Notes under the pieces: model-generated
Seen by the model: only the letters and a program-made list of their open reading frames with translations
Databases searched by the model: none
Told to the model about the DNA's origin: nothing
Shown here: positions 9,116 through 17,156 of the stretch, one piece after another
Layout: every line of letters begins with the position of its first letter
How positions within the stretch are numbered: the stretch's first letter is position 1
Made by a program: the position numbers and the translations under genes
Source: Rhizobium viscosum
GTDB taxonomy: Bacteria; Pseudomonadota; Alphaproteobacteria; Rhizobiales; Rhizobiaceae
Assembly: GCF_014873945.1 (NCBI RefSeq)
Contig: NZ_JADBEC010000001.1
Coordinates: 3,861,001 to 3,925,000 of the forward strand
DNA: 64,000 bases
Direction of reading: 5' to 3'

Positions 9116-9142
9116 AACGGCCGGCCTTCGCCGGCCGTTTTT
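9116..9142 (+). terminator. rho-independent terminator of second RTX gene
   Basis: A 10-bp stem (AACGGCCGGC / GCCGGCCGTT) with a CTTC loop is followed by a T run. It is the counterpart of the terminator after the first paralogue. Confidence 0.88.
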
Positions 9143-9218
9143 CGTCATTCAGCCATGCATCCGACTGCAATTGCCTAACCGAAGCGTGCAGCGGCATGAC
9201 TTTTGCAAGGTTACCGAT

Positions 9219-9509
9219 ATGTTAGTTCGTCGGGAACCAAGCGTAATGAAATGGGACACTTCAGCATCGTTCGATCCGGTCATCCTTGTCTTCAAGGATG
9301 AGAACAGACGTTTGGTCGTCCGGACGGTCGGGGAAGCTGCCAATGCGCTGATGAAAGACTGGCCATCCGACGATGGCGAGGAGTTTCTGTCTGCCGTGAA
9401 AGCCTGTCTCGACGTAATGACCGGTAAAGCCGGAGCCGATGAGCTCAGAGCGGCCATCATCCGGGCCGCAGACGAAGCTGGTGTTACAGCGCTTACCGTT
9501 TTTCATTGA
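9219..9509 (+). CDS. DUF982 domain protein
   Basis: The protein of about 96 residues matches the DUF982 layout common in rhizobia: FDPVILVFKDENRRLVV strands, then VGEAANALMKDWPSDDGEEF, then AVKACLDVMTGKAGADELRAAIIRAADEAGV. ATG 9219 has AAGG upstream; ATG 9246 (MKWDTSASFDPV) is an equally plausible start and fits the usual family N-terminus. Function of the family is unknown. Confidence 0.75.
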   Translation: MLVRREPSVMKWDTSASFDPVILVFKDENRRLVVRTVGEAANALMKDWPSDDGEEFLSAVKACLDVMTGKAGADELRAAIIRAADEAGVTALTVFH

Positions 9510-9718
9510 CCCCGAAGGATCGCTCCGGCGATTGACGCGCGGCGGCGATTGACGTAGTGGACCCGCCGCCATGCTCAGCCTTGATGAGGTGGCATGGGGG
9601 AGGCTCGATCAGCACGAGGGGTCGGGCCTCTGCCTGCCCGCAGATTCCGGCGGGACACGCTTGAAAATTTGCTATCCCAAATTATCTCGAGTCCCGGTTT
9701 CCAATATGGAGGGATCGT

Positions 9719-9940
9719 ATGATTGAACGTCACATCAGCGGGCGCGATCAACCGATGACGTCGGAAGACCTCGCCATTTGCCAGCGCGTCCTGGATGCCG
9801 TGAAGGCAGAATTCAAGCTTGACGGGGATGAGGAGGAGACGGCGCGCATCGCCGCCGTTACCATCGAACTGTATCGTCAGGGCGTGCACAATTTCGACCA
9901 GCTGAAAGCCCTGGTATCTGCTGCCGGAGACAGGACCTGA
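9719..9940 (+). CDS. small hypothetical protein
   Basis: The 73-residue soluble protein has a strong GGAGGG ribosome site 5 bp before ATG. It is predicted helical (SEDLAICQRVLDAVKAEFKL, then ETARIAAVTIELYRQG, then FDQLKALVSAAG). No family is recognised. Confidence 0.65.
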   Translation: MIERHISGRDQPMTSEDLAICQRVLDAVKAEFKLDGDEEETARIAAVTIELYRQGVHNFDQLKALVSAAGDRT

Positions 9941-9971
9941 TGGGAACTTTCCAGCAGCGCTGCAGCCTGCA

Positions 9972-10475
9972 ATGACCTTAACCAGTAAAATCTCCGGTTA
10001 TGACAGCCGATGGCCCGCTATGTTCCTTGCGGAGAAAGAGCGCATCGCTGTCACTTTCGCCCCCGACCTTGTCGACATCTTTCATGTCGGCAGCACCGCC
10101 GTTCCCGGACTTTCAGCAAAACCGGAAATCGATCTTCTGGTCGAAGTGCGGGAACACCGAAATGAAATTGCACGAGACAGCTCCATGCGTATGCTGGGAT
10201 ATGTGCGGGGAAGGGATCTGTCGGCAGGACATCATTTCTATCGCAGGGACATCGATGGAGTGCGCACTCATAAGGTCCATGTCTGCGTGACCGGCCATTG
10301 GCAGATTGAGCGAATGCTTCGCTTCCGCGATCTCTTGAGAAGCGATCCGACCGTTCGGCAGCAGTATCAGGATCTCAAGCTGGAACTGGAGGCGACCAAC
10401 CGCGATGGCATCGAAGAGTATCTGGCGAAAAAGGCTCCCTATATCAATGCCTTGATCGGGCCACCTCCCGCGTAG
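9972..10475 (+). CDS. GrpB family protein (UPF0157, nucleotidyltransferase fold)
   Basis: The 167-residue protein shows the GrpB hallmark HVGSTAVPGLSAKPEIDLLV, where the GST and the following Asp match the polymerase-beta-like nucleotidyltransferase site. This is followed by HHFYRRD, then HKVHVCVTGHWQIERMLRFRDLLR, then the C-terminal YLAKKAPYI. Biochemical substrate is not established for the family. It starts 31 bp after the previous small gene, so co-transcription is likely. Confidence 0.88.
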   Translation: MTLTSKISGYDSRWPAMFLAEKERIAVTFAPDLVDIFHVGSTAVPGLSAKPEIDLLVEVREHRNEIARDSSMRMLGYVRGRDLSAGHHFYRRDIDGVRTHKVHVCVTGHWQIERMLRFRDLLRSDPTVRQQYQDLKLELEATNRDGIEEYLAKKAPYINALIGPPPA

Positions 10476-10525
10476 TCACTTGCAGGCGGCTGTGTTGGTA
10501 CTCACCCAAGATGATGGTGGCATGT

Positions 10526-10637
10526 GGGACTTTAGTCCGATTGAAGACGACGATCATCCCGCTAATTCTTGTTCGGCTGATGCCTCCAGAGTCAGCACGA
10601 AAAGGGTGTCTCTTCCTGACCCCGAGCGCCCTTTTCA
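10526..10637. repeat. dispersed repeat, copy 1 (pair with 11403-11539)
   Basis: It starts with a short palindrome, ggactttagtcc. It ends with 'cagagtcagcacgaaaagggtgt' closing on 'gcgcccttttc', a stem of about 10 bp that could act as a terminator. The same order of blocks occurs at 11403-11539. Confidence 0.6.
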
Positions 10638-10689
10638 ACTCTTTCTCCTGAGAAGTCCGCCAACACCCCTTGGCGGGTTTCGTTTGGGG

Positions 10690-10862
10690 TGGCGGGTCAG
10701 GCCGCCAGTTCCGAGACAGTTCTCGGACTGCCGATCTTGCGGATGATCGGCGCCCCGTTCTTGGCAACCCCGGTGCCGCCGTATTGCAGAGGTCTCTTGA
10801 GAGGCGGATGTTCGTCATCGTCGGCCCAGGCGGAAGCCAGAATTTCCAACCGCAGATGACTG
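10690..10862 (-). pseudogene. degraded 3' end of the SGNH/GDSL phage gene (copy 1)
   Basis: Read on the minus strand, the piece contains a recognisable version of the C-terminus of the SGNH gene at 13516, with WLPPGPTMTNIRL against WLPTGLTMTNIRL. Its reading frame is then shifted and ends in a degenerate version of the usual tail. Only about 170 bp are left. It is the most decayed of three copies of this gene end in the window. Confidence 0.7.
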
Positions 10863-10986
10863 GGTATTTAACCTTACCGATTGACCTTGATTGGAGTTTC
10901 TTCCGGCCTTGAGGCGCTGCGCGATTTACGTGCAATTTGCAACCTGATACCGCTGCCTCCGGGTTGAGGTTTCCGGGTCAGGTGGA

Positions 10987-11316
10987 ATGGGTATCGAGCA
11001 GTTATTTGAAGAAACGCAGCAAGTTTACGACATAGACAAGTTGATACAGGCTGTTGCTGCGGATAAGCGCGAGCTTTCCGGTAGTGCCATCTCAAAGAAT
11101 GAGATCGTCAAAGAGGCGATTTCGCCTGGGCGCGCAGACGTTCGGGAAGGCGATGATTGGTCCATGGGGGATCAGATCCATCTGACACCGCGCTCCCGTC
11201 CCAAAGAAGGCCTGCAGCCGATCGTTCGCCGACCCTCTGCCATGCCGGTTGCTTGGCATGCGGCCATGGCCTTGCTTACGAAGCTGTTCGGCAGGAAGGT
11301 CCTCGCTGGAAGATGA
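10987..11316 (+). CDS. hypothetical protein, doubtful
   Basis: This 109-residue frame has an AGGTGGA ribosome-like site. Its first half (IEQLFEETQQVYDIDKLIQAV) could be a helix, but the second half is basic and low in pattern. No family is recognised. It lies between degraded phage gene fragments and may be spurious. Confidence 0.3.
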   Translation: MGIEQLFEETQQVYDIDKLIQAVAADKRELSGSAISKNEIVKEAISPGRADVREGDDWSMGDQIHLTPRSRPKEGLQPIVRRPSAMPVAWHAAMALLTKLFGRKVLAGR

Positions 11317-11402
11317 CGGCGACAGCCATGATTTCATCGATCTGATAACGACCGAAGCGCAACTCGCTCACTGATCCCTCACACGAAAGGATTGTGAAGC
11401 AT

Positions 11403-11539
11403 CGGACTTTAGTCCGATTACAGACCGCCGTCCGTCAGCTACCTTCTGTTCAGCTGTCCGTTCAGAGTCAGCGGTGTAATGTGCGTTCAGAGTCAGCATG
11501 AAAAGGGTGTCCCTCCCTGACCGGGGGGCGCCCTTTTCA
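11403..11539. repeat. dispersed repeat, copy 2 (pair with 10526-10637)
   Basis: It carries ggactttagtcc, then two copies of ttcagagtcagc (11461 and 11486), then the stem gaaaagggtg / cgcccttttc. It matches copy 1 in block order, so the two stretches before the SGNH remnants descend from one unit. Confidence 0.6.
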
Positions 11540-11589
11540 TGTTGAAATCGGGATCCCGCCGCTCCTCGCCGAGCAGGGCTGTTATCTTC

Positions 11590-11721
11590 ATGGTTTCCTT
11601 TGCAAGGGCATGGCTTACGCCGGCGCTTTGTTCGATCGCGGGTTTGATCGTCGTTGTTATCGCGGGCTGGATTGCCGTGAAATTATTCCGCAGATTGCAA
11701 AGAGCCGCCAGCATCATTTGA
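11590..11721 (+). CDS. possible small membrane protein
   Basis: The 43-residue frame has one hydrophobic span (ALCSIAGLIVVVIAGWIAV) and a basic end (KLFRRLQRAA). A start at 11539 would add 17 residues. Size and location beside phage gene debris fit a holin-like or junk frame equally; support is weak. Confidence 0.35.
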   Translation: MVSFARAWLTPALCSIAGLIVVVIAGWIAVKLFRRLQRAASII

Positions 11722-11835
11722 TGATGGGGCGCTGGCTACTTTTCAACGATCTCTCGCAACATCAGACCTTCGTCCCTGTTTCTTCGAGATCGGCTGTCCT
11801 ATGTCACCCTCACCGATGGAGAGAGTGATTGAACC

Positions 11836-12012
11836 ATGTTATGGTGGATCTTGTACACGTACTTGTTCTTGCAGGCCTTCCTTGTAGCAGGAATATTGCT
11901 CTTGCTGCTAAGGGACAAAATCAAAGCATCCAAAAAAACCGCCTCAGATACCATGGGGGTCAGGCCGACAAATCCCATGCAGCCCGGGGATCAACAGCAA
12001 GCTTACGAATGA
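11836..12012 (+). CDS. small single-span membrane protein, convergent with SGNH remnant
   Basis: It has 58 residues: MLWWILYTYLFLQ leads into a transmembrane stretch AFLVAGILLLLLRD, then a polar tail rich in Lys, Pro and Gln. Its 3' end overlaps the antisense end of the SGNH gene fragment that starts at 11960. The same 3' part is present, without its 5' end, at 13427-13566 beside the intact SGNH gene. That suggests this small gene and the SGNH gene were originally neighbours that overlapped tail to tail. A holin-like role is possible but unproven. Confidence 0.5.
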   Translation: MLWWILYTYLFLQAFLVAGILLLLLRDKIKASKKTASDTMGVRPTNPMQPGDQQQAYE

Positions 12013-12525
12013 CCGGCGCGCCGATCTTGGCAACTCCGGTGCCGCCAGTATTGCAGAGGTGGCGGAGAACCACGAGATTATCGAGCCGGATGTTCGTCAT
12101 CGTCAATCCGGTCGGCAGCCAGAGTTTCGAGCCGCAGATGAGGGAACGTCCGCGCCCGCCGATGTAGTTGCCCGTCGTCCAGGCGCCGCTTGTCACCGTC
12201 ACCGTGTTGGCGATCTGGACCGGGCCGCGGATGGAGCTGTCGAGGTAGTCCCAGCCGGCCCAGTCGTTGAGCTCGACCGGGACTTCGATCTCGAGCCAGT
12301 CGCCGGCGGCGAGGCCGAGGCTTGTGAGGCTGAGAGCGGACGGCAGGCCGTAGGTCACGGTATGGACGGCGAGCGCGTCGTTGACGGGCGTGATCGTGAT
12401 GACCTGCTTTTCGTTTCCGGCGGCCACCACTTCCTTGCTGCCGACATAGGTCGAGGTGCCGGTGCCGCGGACCAGGCGCATGCCGGTGACGTTGGTCTTG
12501 GTGCCTGTCGTGCCGGGCGTGCCGT
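11960..12525 (-). pseudogene. 3' fragment of the SGNH/GDSL phage gene (copy 2)
   Basis: This is a well-preserved copy of the last 180 or so codons of the gene at 13516-15162. Shared stretches include TGTSTYVGSKEVVA, LEIEVPVELNDWAGWDYLDS and LTMTNIRLDNLVVLRHLCNT. It lacks 12 bp near its 5' side and has no start, N-terminal repeats or SGNH catalytic blocks. The C-terminal tail differs from the parent (RKLAVDPRAAWDLSA). It is either a duplication remnant or a silent cassette for the tail end of the gene. Confidence 0.8.
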
Positions 12526-12720
12526 TGGAGCTTCCGACTGCGGGATATCCAGGATCACACCCGGCTTTCGGGCCTTGAGCGGTGCAAGAGCACTTTCGTC
12601 ATGATGCTTTCCTTTCTGTTGCGACAGTCAATTTCGTCCCGTCGCTAAAAGTCGATGTAAGGTTTTGATGCTTCGTTCTCGCTTGATTGCTACTGAAGCC
12701 ACAGCACAATGTGAGGACAC

Positions 12721-13128
12721 ATGACCCGTAACGAGCGAATGGCCGACTTCTGTTTCAACGGCGCAAAAGCGATTACCTTCACCATGATCGGTAGCGTCCT
12801 AACAGGCGCCCTAAGCGGCCAGTACGCGGATTTCGACCGGAATGGACTGTTATTAATTGGCGGGATCGTCGTTGCCTTAGGGCTGATCGCGATCGTTCTT
12901 CTGATCACCGGATGGTTGGCATCACCCGAAGACGTGAAGCCCGCAGCGCAGAAATCTGTCCCACCACATCCCGCACCACCGAGCTCGAGTTTTCGCAACG
13001 AGCGCAGCGACATACTGCTCTTTTCACCTGTTGAAAGAAGCCTCGACGAAACCCGCGTGCGCGTTTCCATCGATGGCGATAGCGTGGAGCACATCGCTCT
13101 AGCCGTCAAAATACAGCGACGGCTCTAG
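12721..13128 (+). CDS. hypothetical membrane protein
   Basis: The 135-residue protein has a GAGGACAC ribosome-like site. It has two hydrophobic spans (AITFTMIGSVLTGALSG and LLLIGGIVVALGLIAIVLLITGWL), then a Pro-rich linker and a soluble end. It is oriented against the phage module and convergent with the truncated head-tail gene. No family is recognised. Confidence 0.55.
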   Translation: MTRNERMADFCFNGAKAITFTMIGSVLTGALSGQYADFDRNGLLLIGGIVVALGLIAIVLLITGWLASPEDVKPAAQKSVPPHPAPPSSSFRNERSDILLFSPVERSLDETRVRVSIDGDSVEHIALAVKIQRRL

Positions 13129-13439
13129 GCAATCGATCGTCCCTGTACGATGAAGACGACGTCGATAGCGCCGTAGAAGTTGTTCGGGTCGCCGGCAATG
13201 ATGTGATAGGCGGTCCCGTCGGCTGTCAGAGCTTGGTCACCGACGGTCGGCTTGATCGCCAAACCGACGCTGCTGATGTCAAGCTGCCGGTCCGATGAGC
13301 GAATATTCGTTCCGTCGATGTAGCGCTGGTCATAGGATATAGGGACGATCGTAGCCGGATAGGTAGAGACCACTGGATCGCCCCCTTGGACCGCATCAGG
13401 CGGGGCCAGACGCTTTATTGTGCCGAGCAGGCCTTCATT
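13125..13439 (-). pseudogene. phage head-tail joining-like protein, 5' end damaged
   Basis: The translated strand pattern (TYPATIVPISYDQRYIDGTNI, then SSVGLAIKPTVGDQALT, then AYHIIAGDPNNFYGAIDVVF) resembles small phage neck/head-tail joining proteins. The frame is open further upstream than the GTG at 13373 (adding GLLGTIKRLAPPDAVQGGDPV). The natural ATG at about 13438 is one base out of frame with it, so a single-base loss or a rearrangement junction has probably removed the normal start. It lies directly downstream of the SGNH gene. Confidence 0.5.
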
Positions 13440-13515
13440 GTAGCAGGAATATTGTTCTTGCTGCTGAGCGACAAACTGGAAGCATCAAGGAAACCCACTT
13501 CAGAGACGGTGGGTG

Positions 13516-15162
13516 TCAGGCCGCCAGCTCCCAAGCCGCTCTCGGACTGCCAATCTTGCGAATGACCGGCGCCCCGATCTTGGCAACTCCGGTGCCTCCC
13601 GTATTGCACAGATGCCGCAGCACCACGAGATTATCGAGCCGGATGTTCGTCATCGTCAATCCGGTCGGCAGCCAGAGTTTCGAGCTGCAGATGAGGGAAC
13701 GGCCGCGCCCGCCGATGTAGTTGCCCGTCGTCCAGGCGCCGCTTGTCACCGTCACCGTGTTGGCGATCTGGACCGGGCCGCGGATGGAGCTGTCGAGGTA
13801 GTCCCAGCCTGCCCAGTCGTTGAGCTCGACCGGGACTTCGATCTCGAGCCAGTCGCCGGCGGCGAGGCCGAGGCTTATGAGGCTGAGAGCGGACGGCAGG
13901 CCGTAGGTCACGGTATGGACGGCGAGCGCGTCGTTGACGGGCGTGATCGTGATGACCTGCTTCTCGTTTCCTGTTGCCACCACTTCCTTGCTGCCGACAT
14001 AGGTCGAGGTGCCGGTGCCGCGGACGAGGCGCATGCCGGTGGCGACATCGCCTGTGACGTTGGTCTTGGTGCCCGTGGTGCCCGGCGTGCCCTTGGGCGG
14101 GAAGACGTTGTAGGCGGCAAGCGGATCGAGTGATCGCGTTTCTCCGGCCGAAACCATGCCCTGCAGGATCGGCAGGAGGATATCTGATCGTTTTGCCATC
14201 AGGTCGGGCTTGGGGTGAAGCCCGTCGACGAACATGGCCGGCGCGATGCCCGAGGCGGGGCCATCGAGCGCAAGCGTGTTGCAGAGCACGACGCCGTCGC
14301 GGTCTTCCTGATCCAGGATCCAGGCATTGATGCCGGCGAGAATGCCCGGCCATTCCGGGTTATCGTTGGCCGGATCGTCGTCGAGCGTGCTGGTCCAGCT
14401 CAGCGTCTGCAGGATGACATAGACGCCGGCATCAACGATGCGCCGGATCTGGGTGTCGAGGTCCGCGAGGATGGCCGCAAGCGTCCTGTTGCGGACGATA
14501 TCGTTGTAGCCGATGTCGATATAGACGATGTCGGGTTTCTGGCTCAGCGCATAATCGGTGCGGGCCAGCGTGCCGGGGAACTGCACTTCCGAACCAGCCA
14601 CAGGGTTGAGGCAATCACCCGATTTTCCGCCCATGGCGCCCGAAAAGGCCGCAAAGGAACTTGGCGCGAAGAAGGGATGGGCGAGTTCGGCGAACATATC
14701 GAGATTGAAGCGGCCATCGGCTGCCTTGATCCATGAGAGGACCGTGCGGCCATTCTCGTAGAAGCCGGTATGGCCGTTCGTCGCCGTCTGCCCGGCAGCA
14801 TAGGTCTGCAGCGCACCCAGCCCGATGAAGCTGTGGCCGAGGCCCATGACCTTTGCGCCTGCCGGCAGCGGCAGGGCAGGAAGCGGCACCGCGACGTTCG
14901 CACCCTTCACGGGAATGACCGGCGCATTTCCATAGAGGCTGCGCCCGTCCGATATTCTGACGGCGCCGAGCACGGGGAGGTCGTTATAGACGGTCGCGCC
15001 ATCGCTGATGATGTCGATGCCGAGTACAGGCTTGTTGTCGGTAAACAGGGTGGTCTCGCCCACATCGCGAATGCCGATGACCGGGCGGTTGTTGAACATC
15101 TGCGTGCCGTCGGCAACGATGACGACGCCCTGGACGCGCTGCATATTATAGAGTTTCGCCAT
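13516..15162 (-). CDS. phage-associated SGNH/GDSL-family hydrolase
   Basis: The 548-residue protein has four N-terminal repeats of about 20 residues (IVADGTQMFNNRPVIGI, LFTDNKPVLGIDI, ISDGATVYNDLPVLGAV, ISDGRSLYGNAPVIPV; residues 14-84). An SGNH esterase-like domain follows, with GHSFIG (Ser111), GYNDI (Asn) and DGLHP (Asp-x-x-His) as catalytic blocks. The C-terminal region is beta-rich with WDYLDSSIRGPVQ. Such proteins in phage modules are usually tail-fibre or host-glycan deacylating proteins. It is the last intact gene of the minus-strand head module, and a terminator separates it from its upstream neighbour. Two further fragments of its 3' end lie to the left. Confidence 0.8.
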   Translation of the reverse strand: MAKLYNMQRVQGVVIVADGTQMFNNRPVIGIRDVGETTLFTDNKPVLGIDIISDGATVYNDLPVLGAVRISDGRSLYGNAPVIPVKGANVAVPLPALPLPAGAKVMGLGHSFIGLGALQTYAAGQTATNGHTGFYENGRTVLSWIKAADGRFNLDMFAELAHPFFAPSSFAAFSGAMGGKSGDCLNPVAGSEVQFPGTLARTDYALSQKPDIVYIDIGYNDIVRNRTLAAILADLDTQIRRIVDAGVYVILQTLSWTSTLDDDPANDNPEWPGILAGINAWILDQEDRDGVVLCNTLALDGPASGIAPAMFVDGLHPKPDLMAKRSDILLPILQGMVSAGETRSLDPLAAYNVFPPKGTPGTTGTKTNVTGDVATGMRLVRGTGTSTYVGSKEVVATGNEKQVITITPVNDALAVHTVTYGLPSALSLISLGLAAGDWLEIEVPVELNDWAGWDYLDSSIRGPVQIANTVTVTSGAWTTGNYIGGRGRSLICSSKLWLPTGLTMTNIRLDNLVVLRHLCNTGGTGVAKIGAPVIRKIGSPRAAWELAA

Positions 15163-15183
15163 CGGCGCTCTTCCTCGCTGAAC

Positions 15184-15209
15184 AAGAAAAAAGAGCGGCC
15201 GAAGCCGCT
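15184..15209 (-). terminator. rho-independent terminator inside the phage module
   Basis: On the minus strand the stem GAGCGGC / GCCGCTC with a TTCG loop is followed by TTTTTTC. It sits just before the SGNH gene start, so the structural genes upstream end here. The SGNH gene then needs its own promoter or read-through. Confidence 0.85.
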
Positions 15210-15313
15210 CAGCATCGGCCCGAAAATCGGAATCGATTTTCGGAAGCCCGATGCGTCGAATAAAAAAGCTGGAGCGTCCTTTGTGCGTCCGAATGGACGC
15301 ACGGCGCTCCAGA
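15210..15313. repeat. dispersed intergenic repeat (copy also at 24874-24970)
   Basis: It contains the palindromic 'ccgaaaatcggaatcgattttcgg' core. A second block, 'gcgtccgaatggacgc', is bracketed by 'ggagcg' / 'cgctcc'. The same two blocks occur in inverted orientation before the PAP2 gene at 24996. It is inserted between the terminator and the next phage gene. Confidence 0.75.
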
Positions 15314-15336
15314 GGTGGCCTGTCGATCGGGGATTG

Positions 15337-15651
15337 TCAGTCGCCAGGCGGGGAGGAGTTCTGGATTTCCGGCGGCACCCAGTCCGGGGCGGGGCCGCCG
15401 AGGGCTTCCTGCACGCCGTTGCCTTCAGGCTCGGGAGGCGTGAACGGCTTTGCAGGCTTTGCGGCCGGCTTTTTCTCGGCCGGTTCCGCTTCCGCCTTGG
15501 CGCCGGTCTTGTCGCTGGCCCGCGCAAGCCGCACCCATGTCGGGCGGCGCTTCTCGTCCTTCCAGAGCGCGTCCGGCAAGCTGAAGCGCTCGCCGGGTTC
15601 GCGCCGGATGCCGCCGAAATAGCCGCGCTCGGTGGCGACGACATCAACCAT
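15337..15651 (-). CDS. hypothetical phage structural-module protein
   Basis: It has 104 residues. A short folded N-terminus (VVATERGYFGGIRREPGERFSL) is followed by a long Ala/Pro/Glu/Lys-rich low-complexity linker and a final PAPDWVPPEIQ. It overlaps the cement-protein gene by 8 bp, a sign of co-transcription. The N-terminal pattern is typical of short phage proteins next to capsid genes; function unknown. Confidence 0.65.
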   Translation of the reverse strand: MVDVVATERGYFGGIRREPGERFSLPDALWKDEKRRPTWVRLARASDKTGAKAEAEPAEKKPAAKPAKPFTPPEPEGNGVQEALGGPAPDWVPPEIQNSSPPGD

Positions 15652-16054
15652 GCGAGGGAACCCCAGCGGTGAAGCCGGCGGTGATCTTGCCCGTGGTCGG
15701 CGCAGCCCCCGTTACGGTGTAGAGCAGGCGCAGGTAGAGCTCGTCCGTGCCGCGCGGGATATGGCTCGGCGGGATGATCTTGCCGGCCTTGAGATCGGCG
15801 AGGTTGAGCGTGGTCGTGATGACGGCCTTCGGCGAGGGGAAGGCTTCGTTGTCGTCGGTCTGGATGGTGACAGCGAGCGAGGTGAGGTTGTTGAAGCTTT
15901 CCACCACCTGCATCAGGAAGGGGATCGGTTCGCCCTTGCCGATATCGCGGGTCAGACCCTGCTTGATCGGGCCGAGATTGATGACATTGGTGCTGGGGCC
16001 GGTTGCGGTGATAGCCTGCGCGTCCGAGAGCAGCGTCTGCCGGTCGAAAATCAT
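15644..16054 (-). CDS. Bbp16-like capsid cement protein
   Basis: The 136-residue beta-rich protein has the start MIFDRQTLLSDAQAITATGPSTNVINLG, which fits the Bbp16 capsid-cement family of podovirus-like phages. VVESFNNLTSLAVTIQTDD and a TELYLRLLYTVTG strand near the end also fit. Its position directly after the major capsid gene is the expected one. These proteins decorate and stabilise the capsid in known members. Confidence 0.75.
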   Translation of the reverse strand: MIFDRQTLLSDAQAITATGPSTNVINLGPIKQGLTRDIGKGEPIPFLMQVVESFNNLTSLAVTIQTDDNEAFPSPKAVITTTLNLADLKAGKIIPPSHIPRGTDELYLRLLYTVTGAAPTTGKITAGFTAGVPSHG

Positions 16055-16115
16055 GTCGAATGCCTTTCGTTAAAGGAGGGGCGCCCGCCGCTTGAGGCGG
16101 CGGGACTTGAGACGA

Positions 16116-17150
16116 TCAGGCGAGCGCCGGAACGGCGGCTTCGGTGTTGAGGATGGCGTCCGTCTCGCGGATCGGGATGCCGCGATAGAACTTCACTTCC
16201 TGGCCCTCGACGAACTGCGTGGTCAGGTGCACCGTGTTCTGCCGGTCGGAGGTCAGCGCGCGGTCTGACGACTGCACGTCGAGCACTTCGAGCACATCCT
16301 TGTTCATGTAGATGGCGATGCGGCTTGCCTTGGCGTTCAGGCGGCGCGACTGCAGGCGGTAGTAGCCCTTGCGCATCAGCGCCCAGAGGTCGACGGTTCC
16401 GGCCATCATGTCGGAGACATCGATATTGGCGACGCGGGCATTGTAGCGCCAGTCCTTCACGGCCGCGCCGATATGCCAGGTATAGAGCGTTTCCTTGGCG
16501 TAGTAGGGGTCGCCATTGGCGTCCAGCACGCGCTGCTCGCCCTTGTCGTCGATCTTGACGCCGGCCTTCGTGCCCTTGGGGTAGAGAAGGTGGGTGGCGT
16601 GGTCGCCCCAGGTGACGAACCAGATCGAGGTATTGTCGGCCCCCGTGCCGCCGCCGTTGACGACCTGATTGGCGATGTTCGGCTGCGCCACGTTCGGCAG
16701 GTTGGGGTTATAGGCGGAGTAGCGGGCCGAGAGGCCCTTGAACTTCTCCGGCGTCGTTGCCGTATCGTGGTAGAAGAGGCCCGAGGCCATTTCCTGGCTC
16801 AGGGACTCGATGAAGGGCATGGTGTCGACGAGACGGGCCTTGGCCTTGTCGGGGGCCAGATCGAGCAGGCGCATGTCGATTTCGGAGCGGGCATGCACGA
16901 AACCCGTCGTATCGTCCACCTGCTGCATGGTGGCCTTCGACTGCTTGATGCCCTGGTAGAGCCGGCCCCAGGAGACCGAGGGCAGGCCGGTGCGCACCAT
17001 GTGGCGGTGCACGGCATCCATGTTGCACTCGACGGCCATCGCGTCGTCGAGGATCGGGTTCTGCTGGGAGAGAAGCTCGATGACGGCGCCTTCGGCAGAG
17101 CCTTTGAATGCGTCAACGAGATTGGGGTAGTAGCTGCCAATGGTGGCCAT
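16116..17150 (-). CDS. phage major capsid protein
   Basis: The 344-residue protein begins ATIGSYYPNLVDAFKGSAEG and has long beta and helix stretches typical of podovirus (Bbp17-like) coat proteins with an HK97-type fold. Later it shows VSWGRLYQGIKQSKATMQQV, RIAIYMNKDVLEVLD and EVKFYRGIPIRETDAIL. It lies between a scaffold-like gene and the cement-protein gene, the normal order for this phage type. There is no visible frameshift, so it could still be made. Confidence 0.85.
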   Translation of the reverse strand: MATIGSYYPNLVDAFKGSAEGAVIELLSQQNPILDDAMAVECNMDAVHRHMVRTGLPSVSWGRLYQGIKQSKATMQQVDDTTGFVHARSEIDMRLLDLAPDKAKARLVDTMPFIESLSQEMASGLFYHDTATTPEKFKGLSARYSAYNPNLPNVAQPNIANQVVNGGGTGADNTSIWFVTWGDHATHLLYPKGTKAGVKIDDKGEQRVLDANGDPYYAKETLYTWHIGAAVKDWRYNARVANIDVSDMMAGTVDLWALMRKGYYRLQSRRLNAKASRIAIYMNKDVLEVLDVQSSDRALTSDRQNTVHLTTQFVEGQEVKFYRGIPIRETDAILNTEAAVPALA

Positions 17151-17156
17151 GTCTTA

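Noticed and set aside
12059..14133. Plus-strand frames opposite the SGNH gene and its fragment
   Set aside because: They share sequence only because the minus-strand gene is duplicated; composition is Arg/Asp/Val-rich as expected of antisense frames.
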